64,000 nt of DNA from Sphingobacterium hotanense (GCF_008274825.1 NZ_CP030848.1:1860001-1924000), one strand, 5' to 3'. Counted from the first letter of the stretch, positions 24,732 through 34,092 are shown. Made by a program: numbers and translations. The notes: a model not told the origin generated them from the sequence alone.

Positions 24732-27700
24732 ATGTCAGAAGGTAAAAGTATAAACTTGCTTAAAGCGGCAAAAGAGCTCAACATTGGGATTGGTACTGCA
24801 GTTGACTTTTTAGTGAAAAAGGGATTTGATGTTGAATCAAAACCTAACACTAAATTAAGTGCGGATCAATACGGGGTTCTTTTGAAGGAATTTCAGGGCG
24901 ACAAGAATGTCAAAGATGAAGCTAAACAAATTGTTATTGGCAAGATTCGCCGTGAAGAAGGTCCAGCTGCTACTCAAGGCTCGACACCTGATGAGCCTAC
25001 TGAGCAGCGTGAGGATAGTGGTGATGTAAAAGAGATTTTAATTAAAAATACTACGGCAGCACCTGCCGCTGAGACAGCGGAGGATAAAAAAGCCGAAGAA
25101 CACCATTCTGCTTTGAAGGTTGTTGGGAAGATTGATTTGGATAGCTTGAGGCGTGGTGCGAAGGCATCTCCGAAAGAGGAGCCTAAGGAAGAAGTGGCAG
25201 AGACGCCTAAACCGGTAGTGGAAGAGAAGAAAGAGGTGGTAGAGCCTGTTAAGAAGGTTGAAGAGCCTGTTGCTAAGCCTGTAGTAGATCAGCCAAAAGT
25301 AGAAGAAAAGAAGGAGCCTGTGAAAGAGGCAGAACAGCCAAAAGTCGAAGCTCCTGTAAAAGAAGTTAAACAACAACCTGTGGTAGAGAAAAAGCCAGAA
25401 CCTGTAAAGCAACAACCTGCTCAACAGCCAACAAAAGAACAGCCTCAAGATGAGGTTATTCGTGCTCGTTCGGAAACATTAAGTGGACCGAAGGTAGTAG
25501 GTAAAATTCAATTGCCAGTTTCTAAACCGCATAAACCGGTGGCTTCTTCCTCCGCGAGTGCAGGAAACAACAATGATAACAAGCGTAAGCGCAAGCGTAC
25601 GAATAAAGGAACGGGGCCGGTAGGTCAACATGATGGTGGAGATAGAAATAATCAAAACCAAAACACTGGCCAAGGACAGCATCCGAACCAAAATAGACCG
25701 GACGGAAACCGTCCAAGACCAGGAGGCGATAACCGCCCTGGAGGTCGCGGCGGCAATCAACAAAATGATCGTCACGGTAACAGAGGTGGAAATAACCGCC
25801 ATCATGATCGTAGGAAACCTGAGGTAGCGAAAGAAGAGCCTACAGAAAAGGAAATCCAAGATCAAATCAAAGCAACCTTAGCAAGATTGAGTGGTGCTGG
25901 TAAATCCGGCAAATTTGCTCAACGTGCTAAACTACGTCGTCAAAAACGTGATGATATAGCATTATCTGCGGAAGAAGCTGCATTAGAACAAGAGGCAATG
26001 TCTAAGGTGTTGCGCGTTACGGAGTTCGTAACTGCAAACGAGTTGGCTAACCTGATGGATGTTCCGGTAACTCAAGTTATTGCAACTTGTATGAGCTTAG
26101 GAATGTTTGTGTCAATCAACCAACGTTTAGATGCTGAGACATTAGCGATTGTAGCTGATGAGTTCGGATATCAGATTGAGTTTATCAAACCTGAGGACGA
26201 AGAGGTCGCAGAATTAGAGGAACCAGATACTGAGGCTAACTTAGTGTCACGTGCGCCAATCGTTACGGTGATGGGACACGTTGACCACGGTAAAACTTCC
26301 TTATTAGATTATATCCGTAAGGCAAATGTAACTAAAGGTGAAGCAGGGGGTATTACCCAGCACATCGGTGCGTATGCCGTTAAATTAGACGACGGACGTA
26401 AGATTACTTTCTTAGATACACCTGGTCACGAAGCGTTTACAGCGATGCGTGCTCGTGGTGCGAAAGTAACGGATATTGTAATTATCGTAATTGCGGCGGA
26501 CGATGCTGTGATGCCTCAAACGAAAGAGGCTATCAACCATGCTATGGCGGCAGGATCTCCGATAGTATTTGCTTTCACAAAGGTTGATAAACCAGGAGCA
26601 AACGCTGACCGTATTCGTGAACAATTATCGGCGATGAACATCTTGGTAGAAGATTGGGGTGGTAAATACCAGGCTCAAGAGATTTCTGCAAAAACAGGTG
26701 AGAATGTCGAGCTATTGTTAGAGAAGGTATTGCTAGAGGCAGAAATGTTAGAATTAACTGCAGATCCGAAGAAACGTGCCGTTGGTTCTGTTATTGAGGC
26801 TGCATTAGATAAAGGACGTGGTATTGTAACAACAGTACTTGTTCAAGGAGGTACTCTTCGTGTTGGAGATCCGATTCTTGCTGGTTCTTATTCCGGTAAG
26901 GTGAAGGCATTAACCAATGAGCGTGGAGAGCGCGTTAAAGAGGCGGGACCTTCTGTTCCAGTTCAGATTTTAGGTATGGCGGGTGCTCCTACAGCAGGGG
27001 ATAAGCTATACGTATTAGAGAGCGAGTCGGAGGCACGTCAGGTAGCGAATAAGCGTCTTCAATTGCAACGTGAGCAAGGAATGCGCGCTACTAAGCACAT
27101 CACATTGGATGAAATTGGTCGTCGTTTGGCTATCGGAAACTTTAAAGAGCTTAACATTATCGTTAAAGGTGACGTGGATGGTTCTATCGAGGCATTGTCT
27201 GACTCATTATTGAAATTATCTACAGATGAGATTCAAGTTAATATTATCCATAAATCAGTGGGTGCTATTTCTGAGTCCGATGTATTATTAGCTTCTGCAT
27301 CTGATGCGATTATTATTGGTTTCCAAGTAAGACCTACGCAAGGTGCTCGTAAGCTTGCTGAGAATGAGCAAATTGATATCCGCCTTTACTCTATTATCTA
27401 TGATGCGATTGAAGAGATCAAGTCTGCGATGGAGGGTATGTTGGCTCCGAAATTGGAAGAGAAGATTGTTGCGGAAGTTGAAATTCGTGAGGTATTCAAG
27501 ATTTCGAAAGTTGGTACAATTGCGGGATGTATGGTTCTTGATGGTAAGATCAACAGAAACAACGATATCCGTATTATTCGTGATGGTGTTGTTATCCATA
27601 CAGGTCGCTTAGCATCCTTAAAACGCTTTAAAGATGACGTTAAAGAGGTTTCACAAGGCTACGAATGTGGTCTTAGCATTGAAAGATTCAACGATATACA

Positions 27701-27755
27701 AGAGAAAGATATCGTTGAGGCATTCGAGCAAGTTGAAATCAAGCGTAAGTTGTAA
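24732..27755 (+). CDS. infB: Translation initiation factor IF-2
   Basis: IF-2 is the GTPase that places initiator tRNA on the 30S subunit and promotes subunit joining. The 1007-residue protein begins with an IF2_N unit (residues ~5-55), then a long low-complexity linker: Lys/Glu/Pro/Val repeats at ~135-240 and an Asn/Arg/Gly/Gln-rich, basic section at ~275-360. A second IF2_N unit at ~430-480 precedes the G domain with GHVDHGKT at 515-522, DTPGHEAF and TKVD, then domains II to IV, ending in VEAFEQVEIKRKL. The linker explains several false antisense frames here. The gene has its own promoter besides any readthrough from nusA. Confidence 0.97.
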   Translation: MSEGKSINLLKAAKELNIGIGTAVDFLVKKGFDVESKPNTKLSADQYGVLLKEFQGDKNVKDEAKQIVIGKIRREEGPAATQGSTPDEPTEQREDSGDVKEILIKNTTAAPAAETAEDKKAEEHHSALKVVGKIDLDSLRRGAKASPKEEPKEEVAETPKPVVEEKKEVVEPVKKVEEPVAKPVVDQPKVEEKKEPVKEAEQPKVEAPVKEVKQQPVVEKKPEPVKQQPAQQPTKEQPQDEVIRARSETLSGPKVVGKIQLPVSKPHKPVASSSASAGNNNDNKRKRKRTNKGTGPVGQHDGGDRNNQNQNTGQGQHPNQNRPDGNRPRPGGDNRPGGRGGNQQNDRHGNRGGNNRHHDRRKPEVAKEEPTEKEIQDQIKATLARLSGAGKSGKFAQRAKLRRQKRDDIALSAEEAALEQEAMSKVLRVTEFVTANELANLMDVPVTQVIATCMSLGMFVSINQRLDAETLAIVADEFGYQIEFIKPEDEEVAELEEPDTEANLVSRAPIVTVMGHVDHGKTSLLDYIRKANVTKGEAGGITQHIGAYAVKLDDGRKITFLDTPGHEAFTAMRARGAKVTDIVIIVIAADDAVMPQTKEAINHAMAAGSPIVFAFTKVDKPGANADRIREQLSAMNILVEDWGGKYQAQEISAKTGENVELLLEKVLLEAEMLELTADPKKRAVGSVIEAALDKGRGIVTTVLVQGGTLRVGDPILAGSYSGKVKALTNERGERVKEAGPSVPVQILGMAGAPTAGDKLYVLESESEARQVANKRLQLQREQGMRATKHITLDEIGRRLAIGNFKELNIIVKGDVDGSIEALSDSLLKLSTDEIQVNIIHKSVGAISESDVLLASASDAIIIGFQVRPTQGARKLAENEQIDIRLYSIIYDAIEEIKSAMEGMLAPKLEEKIVAEVEIREVFKISKVGTIAGCMVLDGKINRNNDIRIIRDGVVIHTGRLASLKRFKDDVKEVSQGYECGLSIERFNDIQEKDIVEAFEQVEIKRKL

Positions 27756-27779
27756 TTAGCTTAAGCGAGATTAAAATAT

Positions 27780-27810
27780 AAGCCGTACAGTTACTGTACG
27801 GCTTTTTTTG
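27780..27810 (+). terminator. Intrinsic terminator of infB
   Basis: AGCCGTACAG (27781-27790), loop TTA, CTGTACGGCT (27794-27803), then TTTTTT: a strong 10-bp stem 25 bp after the infB stop. Confidence 0.93.
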
Positions 27811-28462
27811 TGAGATTATTTCTTTGTCGAAGTTGTTAAAGGATTTGATTCTTATTAAGTTTTCTTTTGTAAGGTAAGCGGCCTTTGTTCAATTTGTATG
27901 TTTTAACAAGCTTACAGGGGTTTTCAGTGTTGTTTGTGTTTCTTTGGAAAGATGTCAACTTTTAGTGTAATTGCCTGCTTTTAAAGGTCATTAATTACTT
28001 TCATTCCCATTTGTTTTTTTGTTGAAGCATCAAATGCTTGTGTTCTCATAAGTTTACTAGAATTCTTATTCCTCTTTCTGCTTCTTTGGAAATTTGAGAG
28101 CTTTAGGTGTAATTGCTTGGTTGTCAAAGATCGTTAAGTCGATTTATTCCCATTTCTATTTTTGTTGATGCATAATAATTTTTAGTGAAATTGAGTTTCA
28201 TGATTTGCCTTCAAGAATTATAATGAACGTTAGTTTTGGCATAAAAATAGGAGTGTTTTTTTCTAAAATGGAGGTTTTCAAAGGCAACCAAGAAGTTCTA
28301 TTCATGTCGGTGTTTCTAAATAGAAGATAAAGTTGTTGGTGAAATTGCGCGATGTCAAAGGTTCTTTTCTACTTTCATTGCTGTAGTTTTTTCTTTAAAA
28401 ACATGGAAGTTTTGCGCATATGATATCTACGGTAGGATTACAAATCTGTAATATCAAATTCC
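27811..28462. repeat. Gene-free, T-rich spacer with degenerate direct repeats
   Basis: No convincing reading frame exists over ~650 bp. A ~90-bp unit occurs at 27941-28030 and again, diverged, at 28083-28173; both begin TCTTTGGAAA, share GTGTAATTGC, AAAGRTC and ATTCCCATTT, and end GTTGAWGCAT. A third, weaker copy (28332-28407) keeps TTGGTGAAATTGC, GTCAAAGGTTC and ACTTTCATT. The T bias is strong throughout. Origin is unknown; it may be a decayed mobile or RNA element. Confidence 0.55.
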
Positions 28463-28470
28463 TATCTTTG
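28463..28470 (+). promoter_or_regulatory. TATCTTTG -7 box next to a start codon
   Basis: This full match to TAnnTTTG ends 4 bp before the ATG of the reductase gene, so transcription would begin at or inside the start codon. No good -33 TTTG stands at the usual distance. If the box is used, the mRNA is leaderless or nearly so. Confidence 0.45.
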
Positions 28471-28474
28471 AAAT

Positions 28475-29518
28475 ATGTATAATTTTAAGATTTCTGAGAT
28501 CGTTCAGCATCCAAATCATAATATTTCTATTCGTTTTCAAGATTTATCCAATAGCTTTCCGGCGTACAAAGCCGGGCAGTTTTTGACCTTATCATTTACT
28601 TTTGGTGAGCGTGAAGTTCGTCGCTCTTATTCTTTCAGCAGTTCACCTGATGTTGATGAACCCTATGAGATTACGGTAAAGCGTGTCGATAATGGAGAAA
28701 TCTCACGACTATTACATCATCAGACTCGTGTAGGGGATGTTATACAGGTTATGGATCCTCAGGGTCTATTTGTCTATGAGCCGGATGTCGATCATAAGCA
28801 AACTATCTTCCTTTTTGGCGCAGGCGTCGGCATTACGCCATTGTTTTCCATTTTGAAAACTGCTTTAGTTCGTGAGGAACACAGTAAGATTGTCTTAGTT
28901 TATAGTAATAGCTCGAAAGAGCAAACCGTATTCTATGATGAGCTTTTGAAATGGCAGGAAGCGTATCCCGATCGTTTGCATATTGAATGGATATGGTCTA
29001 ATACGAAGAACCTTTTAAAAGCTAGATTAAACCGTGATTATATCTTAGAGCTGGTTGCGAAGTATAAGAGTGATGGGGAAGAGGATGTTTTCTATACCTG
29101 TGGTCCGTTATTTTACATGGATTTATGTCGTTTTACTCTTTTAGGAATGGGAATTCCGGACGATCATATCAAACGAGAGACTTTCCATTTCCCGGAAGAA
29201 GAGGAAGATGAGGATGAGAAAGAAGAAGAACCGGTGGATATGACAAGCTATGATGTTATTATCCGCTTTCAGGGGATAGACCACCCACTGACAATACCTT
29301 ACAATAAAAGCATTTTGGACGTCGGCTTAGAGAATAAACTTAAGCTACCTTATTCATGCAAATCAGGAATGTGTAGTACCTGTATTTCCCAAGTAACCAA
29401 GGGATCTGTTCGCATGGATTACAACGAAGTGTTGACAGATCGAGAAGTTGATAACGGACGTTGTTTGATATGCACCTCGCATCCTATGGAGGATGGAACC
29501 ACTATTGAGGTTTTATAA
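28475..29518 (+). CDS. PaaE-like ferredoxin-NAD(P)H reductase with C-terminal 2Fe-2S domain
   Basis: The 347-residue flavoprotein has an FAD-binding barrel (RRSYSFSSSP near residues 49-58), an NAD(P)H-binding domain with GAGVGITPLFSILK around 116-129, and a plant-type [2Fe-2S] ferredoxin domain at ~260-347 with the pattern C-x4-C-x2-C (CKSGMCSTC) and a fourth Cys in GRCLICTSH. An acidic linker of Glu/Asp separates the modules. It passes electrons from NAD(P)H to an oxygenase or similar partner; the paa ring-oxygenase subunits are not present, so the partner is unknown. The PNGase F gene starts 8 bp downstream. Confidence 0.87.
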   Translation: MYNFKISEIVQHPNHNISIRFQDLSNSFPAYKAGQFLTLSFTFGEREVRRSYSFSSSPDVDEPYEITVKRVDNGEISRLLHHQTRVGDVIQVMDPQGLFVYEPDVDHKQTIFLFGAGVGITPLFSILKTALVREEHSKIVLVYSNSSKEQTVFYDELLKWQEAYPDRLHIEWIWSNTKNLLKARLNRDYILELVAKYKSDGEEDVFYTCGPLFYMDLCRFTLLGMGIPDDHIKRETFHFPEEEEDEDEKEEEPVDMTSYDVIIRFQGIDHPLTIPYNKSILDVGLENKLKLPYSCKSGMCSTCISQVTKGSVRMDYNEVLTDREVDNGRCLICTSHPMEDGTTIEVL

Positions 29519-29526
29519 TTTTTTTT

Positions 29527-31194
29527 ATGTTAAATAGAATCGTTCTTTTATTCCTTCTAAGCTGCTTTATCGGAAACGTGAAAGGGCAGGAGACCTACAA
29601 GATAACCTACCATGCCTTTCGCGACGGTGCGATGATCAAGCAAGATCCAATCGTTTTATTTGTTAGCAAGGATAAGTATGTGATCACCAAAGAAAGCATT
29701 ATCTCCGGGCAGGTTCGATATCCCGCTGAGCAGATTTTCGCAGATATAAAAAACAGGAAAGGTTATAGAACCTCTCTATTGTCTGAAAAGCGTTCCATAT
29801 CGAGTTATGATCCGGGAATTTATAATAAGCTAGAATTTATTCAACAGGATACCGGAGCAAAGAAAATACTCCGTTATAATACTAAGCTAGCAAAGACCTC
29901 CATCAATTCCAATGCGATTGAAGTATGGTATTCGAATGCACTTGGCTTAAACGCTGCTCCGAATTTAATAGGGCAGGATTTAGGGCTGGTTCTGGAATAC
30001 CGTCGCAATGGCAATACCGGGATTCGGGTCGCGGCGATTGAGAAGCTGAAAAGCTGGCCAAAGGAGTTCGTACAGCCCCTTGAATCAACGTTGTTGGGTG
30101 ACTTAAGCTATAAAGATCAACTCTGGAAGAGTCGTTTTATCCAAATACCAATCTTCCAAGATGAACAAATCTGTTTTCAGCCAGGAATCCAATCAGATTC
30201 CGTTCTTCGATTTGCTGAAGGAACGGTCATCCTGAAAAAGGTGAAGATACCTGAAATTACATCCGATAGCCAAGCATTTATTGAGGTTATTCAGAAATCG
30301 AATGGTGATGCATATGATCGAACAGGCTCTGTGTTTTTGATAGCGGATGATCAGAAGCAGACCTTTTTTGATGGCATGCAAAATGGAATGAACAGTTTGC
30401 CGATGTATACCGATGAGAAGGGGGCGGCGTATCCCGGTATGGTGCGTACGGAAGGTTATTCTCCAGTACTTGAACTCATGCGATTCTTTACACCTTTCGG
30501 TATATCCCATTTTAATGATCGCGTGAAGTTAAAAGGCAAGACATGGCAAGATAGTGTAAGTTATCGTCAAGACATTTCAGAATTCACCAGCAGTCTATCA
30601 GGAAAAGAAGTTTATATCGGCACTTATATTGGCAATTATGACAAAGGCGGCCATCAGGTTAGTTTAGAACTAACAATTCACCCTGGAGGCTCAAATTATG
30701 CTTCTGGCGTTCAGGTTATGCCGTTGTTCAATACCACCAACGTGATGGAGATGGGAGGTCAAGGCTATCCGACGATGTTTGCTTATGAAAAAGGGCTGGA
30801 AGTAAAATTTACGCTCGACAAAGACCTTAAAAATGTTCGATTGCGTTACATCACTACCGGCCATGGAGGTTGGGGAAATGGTGATGAGTTTGTCCCTAAA
30901 GCCAACAGCATCTACTTAGACGGCCAACTAAAGATGAAATTTACACCATGGCGATTAGACTGTGGTAGTTATAGACTATACAATCCGGTCAGCGGCAATT
31001 TTGAGAACGGACTGTCGTCTTCAGATTTAAGCCGTTCGAATTGGTGCCCCGGCACGATTACCAGCCCGGTTTTCATAGATCTTGGCGATTTATCGGCAGG
31101 CGAGCATACGATTCGTGTGCAAATTCCCCAAGGACCGAAAGAAGGCGATAGCCAAAGCTTTTGGAATACCAGCGGATGTTTAATTTATGAATAA
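29527..31194 (+). CDS. Peptide-N-glycosidase F (PNGase F), two-domain form with N-terminal GLPGLI-like region
   Basis: PNGase F hydrolyses the bond between asparagine and the first GlcNAc of N-glycans. The 555-residue secreted protein (signal peptide to ~residue 20) has a C-terminal half with clear PNGase F signatures: ITTGHGGWGNGDEFVPK, TPWRLDCGSYRLYNPVSGNF, then SSDLSRSNWCPGT and VQIPQGPKEG near the end. The glutamate in GNGDEF is likely one of the active-site acids. Residues ~20-200 form a separate domain resembling the GLPGLI family (YKITYH, IEVWYSNALGLNAAPNL), as in the larger type II PNGase F enzymes. It is expressed behind the reductase; a shared function is not obvious. Confidence 0.88.
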   Translation: MLNRIVLLFLLSCFIGNVKGQETYKITYHAFRDGAMIKQDPIVLFVSKDKYVITKESIISGQVRYPAEQIFADIKNRKGYRTSLLSEKRSISSYDPGIYNKLEFIQQDTGAKKILRYNTKLAKTSINSNAIEVWYSNALGLNAAPNLIGQDLGLVLEYRRNGNTGIRVAAIEKLKSWPKEFVQPLESTLLGDLSYKDQLWKSRFIQIPIFQDEQICFQPGIQSDSVLRFAEGTVILKKVKIPEITSDSQAFIEVIQKSNGDAYDRTGSVFLIADDQKQTFFDGMQNGMNSLPMYTDEKGAAYPGMVRTEGYSPVLELMRFFTPFGISHFNDRVKLKGKTWQDSVSYRQDISEFTSSLSGKEVYIGTYIGNYDKGGHQVSLELTIHPGGSNYASGVQVMPLFNTTNVMEMGGQGYPTMFAYEKGLEVKFTLDKDLKNVRLRYITTGHGGWGNGDEFVPKANSIYLDGQLKMKFTPWRLDCGSYRLYNPVSGNFENGLSSSDLSRSNWCPGTITSPVFIDLGDLSAGEHTIRVQIPQGPKEGDSQSFWNTSGCLIYE

Positions 31195-31280
31195 GAAAAT
31201 ATATCTATGTTTCCAATGGAAAGCCAACAGGGATGAAAGTTCTTGATGGCCTCTGAAAAACAGACACTTTTAGAAAAAAA

Positions 31281-31310
31281 AAGGTATCATTTGGTGATAC
31301 CTTTTTTTAA
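31281..31310. terminator. Bidirectional intrinsic terminator
   Basis: AAGGTATCA-TTTGG-TGATACCTT with TTTTT on the right and AAAAAAA on the left. It can end both the rightward PNGase F transcript and the leftward NTF2-like transcript. Confidence 0.85.
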
Positions 31311-31340
31311 GCGGACCTGCTTAAATCTGTCTCTTCCGGC

Positions 31341-31778
31341 CTAGTTCTCAGGGTAAGCCACCAACACTTTGTTAATTTTCCAACCATCTTCGGTGTTGCA
31401 CATCGTCACGTAGTCTACTCTTTTAAAGTTTGAGAAGTACTTCGTTACCTTCACGATGCTGCAATCTTCGTTTTTCTCTACGAATTCAACGTTGGTATCA
31501 CAAGCATGTCTCACGTTTTTCAAGGACTTTAGATGTTTCATTACCTGATTTTTCGAAAGCAATTCTTTGTTCTTGTTGTTAGGTGTGCTTTGGCTGAAAT
31601 CGTCTGTAAATAGGTAATCTAATAATTCTGTTTCGCCATTAATGGTTGCGTCGATGTAGTGGTCAACGATAGTCTCTACTTTTGCAAATTTCAATGGATC
31701 AGGAAGGTTAGCAGCAGACAAAGTGTAGCTTACTAAAGTGAATACTGCTGAGGCGATTAAAGTGATTAAAGTTTTCAT
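31341..31778 (-). CDS. Exported NTF2-like (putative lumazine-binding) small protein
   Basis: A ~145-residue protein with a Sec signal peptide, MKTLITLIASAVFTLVSYTLSAA; the ATG at 31778 is preferred to one four codons upstream because it starts this signal. The mature part (VETIVDHYIDATINGETELLDYLFTDDFSQ, a helix-strand-rich core, and YVTMCNTEDGWKINKVLV at the end) has the SnoaL/NTF2 cone shape of the putative lumazine-binding family (PF12893). Ligand and role are unknown. It probably acts in the periplasm. It stands alone with a promoter-like box upstream and a shared terminator downstream. Confidence 0.72.
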   Translation of the reverse strand: MKTLITLIASAVFTLVSYTLSAANLPDPLKFAKVETIVDHYIDATINGETELLDYLFTDDFSQSTPNNKNKELLSKNQVMKHLKSLKNVRHACDTNVEFVEKNEDCSIVKVTKYFSNFKRVDYVTMCNTEDGWKINKVLVAYPEN

Positions 31779-31825
31779 AATGTTATACATTTAAATTAGT
31801 GAATGTTATTGTTAATTGTTTGATT

Positions 31826-31833
31826 CAAAGGTA
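31826..31833 (-). promoter_or_regulatory. -7 box of the NTF2-like gene
   Basis: Reading leftward the DNA gives TACCTTTG, a full TAnnTTTG match, about 47 bp before the start codon. No clear -33 element is seen. Confidence 0.5.
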
Positions 31834-31993
31834 TATCAATATGGAGCGCAGCACCATAGCGAATAGGCGTAGCCGTGAAATTTTTCGGTCAAAAGCAGGA
31901 ATAATTCGGTGAAAATTCTCGGTAAAATTGCTGTTCGGCGAATAGCCAGAATTGGCAGGTCAATTACCTGTTTAGGGGACTGATAGCAAGAAA

Positions 31994-32022
31994 AAAGGCT
32001 GTCTTGCAAGACAGCCTTTATT
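31994..32022. terminator. Intrinsic terminator between the dioxygenase and NTF2-like genes
   Basis: AAGGCTGTCTTG pairs with CAAGACAGCCTT as a 12-bp stem with no extra loop bases, with T-rich or A-rich DNA on both sides. Its main use is to end the leftward dioxygenase gene. Confidence 0.82.
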
Positions 32023-32025
32023 TTA

Positions 32026-32919
32026 TTATCCGATTTTCAATGAGGTCATGGTCAATGCTCCGGCGACCGCTTCGTCATTAAATATGACCAAATCTTCGTT
32101 CTTATCTTGTAATGCCAATGCGTAGATCATTGGTAGATAATGCTCTGGGGTAGGGATTGCCAATTCAAATGCTCTTCCTTGTTTGTGGAAGTCGATTAGC
32201 GGCTGATGATTGCGATCCAAGATGTATCCTTTCATTTTCTCATTCGCTTCCTTCGCCCAATCAAAGGCATATCCGACCGTATTTAGATGCTGCCAAGAAA
32301 CCATACGCAAATTATGCACGTTATTTCCGCTACCTATAATCAAAACGCCTTTCTTTCTGAGACCAGCCAATTCCTTTGCTAAAGCATAGTGCTGGGCAGG
32401 AGACATGCTATAATCGATACTCATCTGGATAATCGGCACATCCGCATTAGGATACAGATGTTTGACGACAGACCAGCTACCATGATCCAATCCCCATTTG
32501 TCATCTAAATGAACCTCCTTGCTTTTGATGGTTTCCTTTACGGCTTCTGCAAGATCCGGAGATCCTGGAGCTGGATATTGCACATCAAATAGCGCTTGCG
32601 GGAAGCCCCCAAAGTCATGAATCGTTGCTGGGTTTTCCATCGCTGTTACGAAGGTACCACGTGTCTCCCAATGCGCAGAAATCACTAGAATTGCTTTTGG
32701 TTTTTCGATTTCAGAGCCAATATTTCTGAACCCCTGCACAAACTCATTTTCCTCAATAGCGTTCATAGGGCTTCCATGTCCTAAGAATAAGACCGGCATC
32801 GTCGAACTTGCGTCCAACCCGTCAATAAATTTATTTAATGATTTTAGCTTCATTGCTGCGCCTGCTAAAGGTAGGGTTGTGGCAGCAGCTAAAAATTGTT
32901 TTCTATTCATATCTTCCAT
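32026..32919 (-). CDS. ygiD: 4,5-DOPA dioxygenase extradiol-like protein (YgiD/LigB superfamily), exported
   Basis: A class III extradiol ring-cleaving dioxygenase-type protein, related to YgiD and plant DOPA dioxygenase. The core has MPVLFLGHGSPMNA, AILVISAHWETRG, the block DDKWGLDHGSWSVVKHLYP, and VLIIGSGNNVHNLR; the histidines in the first three are expected iron or zinc ligands and catalytic base. The ATG at 32919 is chosen for an AAAGGA 8 bp upstream; the protein then begins MEDMNRKQFLAAATTLPLAG, which resembles a Tat/Sec leader, unusual for cytoplasmic YgiD. It follows an AraC regulator by 86 bp, which may control it. Confidence 0.88.
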   Translation of the reverse strand: MEDMNRKQFLAAATTLPLAGAAMKLKSLNKFIDGLDASSTMPVLFLGHGSPMNAIEENEFVQGFRNIGSEIEKPKAILVISAHWETRGTFVTAMENPATIHDFGGFPQALFDVQYPAPGSPDLAEAVKETIKSKEVHLDDKWGLDHGSWSVVKHLYPNADVPIIQMSIDYSMSPAQHYALAKELAGLRKKGVLIIGSGNNVHNLRMVSWQHLNTVGYAFDWAKEANEKMKGYILDRNHQPLIDFHKQGRAFELAIPTPEHYLPMIYALALQDKNEDLVIFNDEAVAGALTMTSLKIG

Positions 32920-33005
32920 TGTCAATGTCCTTTCCAATTGATAATACAAATATCGGCACTACAAGCAGGGGGCAGGTATGAATATTTGGACAAAAGATAT
33001 AGGAA

Positions 33006-33836
33006 TTAGGAAATAAGTTTCCGCATTTCCTCTCTGAACTCTGTCGCCGTTTGCCCCGATTTCTTCTTAAAGACGCTCGCGAAATATGCCTTATCCGTAT
33101 ATCCAATTTCATATCCTATTTCAGAAACGGTCTTATCGGTGCTAATGAGCAAGTTTTTTGCTTCGATCAGTTTTCTTGTTTCTATAATCTCGGAAACAGA
33201 CTGCTGAAGAATGCTTTGGGTGATGGCATTGAGATTCCTGGCGCTCATAAAGAGTTTTTCAGCATAATAATTTACGCCTTCGGGTCTACGAAAGTTCTCT
33301 TCGAGTATGGATAGGAAATTTTTAAAGGTGGTATCTTGGTTTTTGTACACCAAATTGCTGTCTAGTTGCTGTTTCTTGCGTTCCACTTCGATCATGGTGA
33401 AGAGGCTATTGAGCAATTCCCGAACGACAGACAATTCAGGATTTTCCTGCTGCATTTCCTCATAAATCATCGTGCAAAGTTGATCAAGACGTTTGAAACA
33501 TCTATTCTCTGCAAATTGTAAAGTCGCACTCTTGTGGTAATAGGCATACAGGTTAAAAGTGGTTTCGGGAATGAATTCGCTTTTGAACCTTAAAACCCAG
33601 AAATCGCAAATACCATCCTTCAACAAAGGCACAACGCGATGAATTTTACCCTTGCTTACGAAGCTTACAAAAGGAGCTTCATATATTTCAGAGTCAAAAT
33701 CAATAAAATGTTCAATCTGCCCGCTGATACCGATAACAAGCTCTTCAAAATTATGATTGTGTGGTTCATTCTTCTGAGTTTGGATGCGTAAAGCTTCTTG
33801 ACTGTCGACTTTATAGATTTTAAATAGCTCTTCCAT
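33006..33836 (-). CDS. AraC-family transcriptional regulator
   Basis: The 276-residue protein has an N-terminal cupin-like AraC_binding domain (NHNFEELVIGISGQIEHFIDF at ~27-47, the likely effector pocket) and a C-terminal pair of helix-turn-helix units, the second read as ISTDKTVSEIGYEIGYTDKAYFASVFKKKSGQTATEFR, the hallmark of AraC proteins. It lies directly upstream of the dioxygenase gene on the same strand. Control of that gene is an inference from position. The effector is unknown. Confidence 0.92.
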   Translation of the reverse strand: MEELFKIYKVDSQEALRIQTQKNEPHNHNFEELVIGISGQIEHFIDFDSEIYEAPFVSFVSKGKIHRVVPLLKDGICDFWVLRFKSEFIPETTFNLYAYYHKSATLQFAENRCFKRLDQLCTMIYEEMQQENPELSVVRELLNSLFTMIEVERKKQQLDSNLVYKNQDTTFKNFLSILEENFRRPEGVNYYAEKLFMSARNLNAITQSILQQSVSEIIETRKLIEAKNLLISTDKTVSEIGYEIGYTDKAYFASVFKKKSGQTATEFREEMRKLIS

Positions 33837-34062
33837 ATATTTTAATGCTTTTCCAGATCCAAAATAGCTTAAATCTGGGTTCTATTTCATATTTAATAAT
33901 AAAAATTACCCAATTATTGTTTTATACGCTTTGCTAATTACAGAATGACGTCAAAAACCTTTTTTTAAAACAAAGAAGTGGTGTTTATTCTTCTGGCTTT
34001 TGTTTTTAAATCTATTTTTTCTCAAAAAATCAGATAAAATTTCAATAAAACTCTAAAAATAT

Positions 34063-34092
34063 TTTGAAAACGATATTAAAATTATATTTTTG
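34063..34092 (+). promoter_or_regulatory. Promoter of the ammonium transporter gene
   Basis: TTTG (34063-34066), 18 nt, then TATTTTTG (34085-34092); the start codon follows 20 bp later. This is a housekeeping-type Bacteroidota promoter. A -24/-12 sigma-54 site, used for amtB in enterics, was looked for and not seen in the 276-bp spacer. Confidence 0.6.

Noticed and set aside
25038..25865. Antisense frames of 128-136 residues within infB
   Set aside because: They arise from the repetitive Lys/Glu/Pro and Arg/Gly/Asn linker of IF-2 and have skewed composition; the sense gene is unambiguous.
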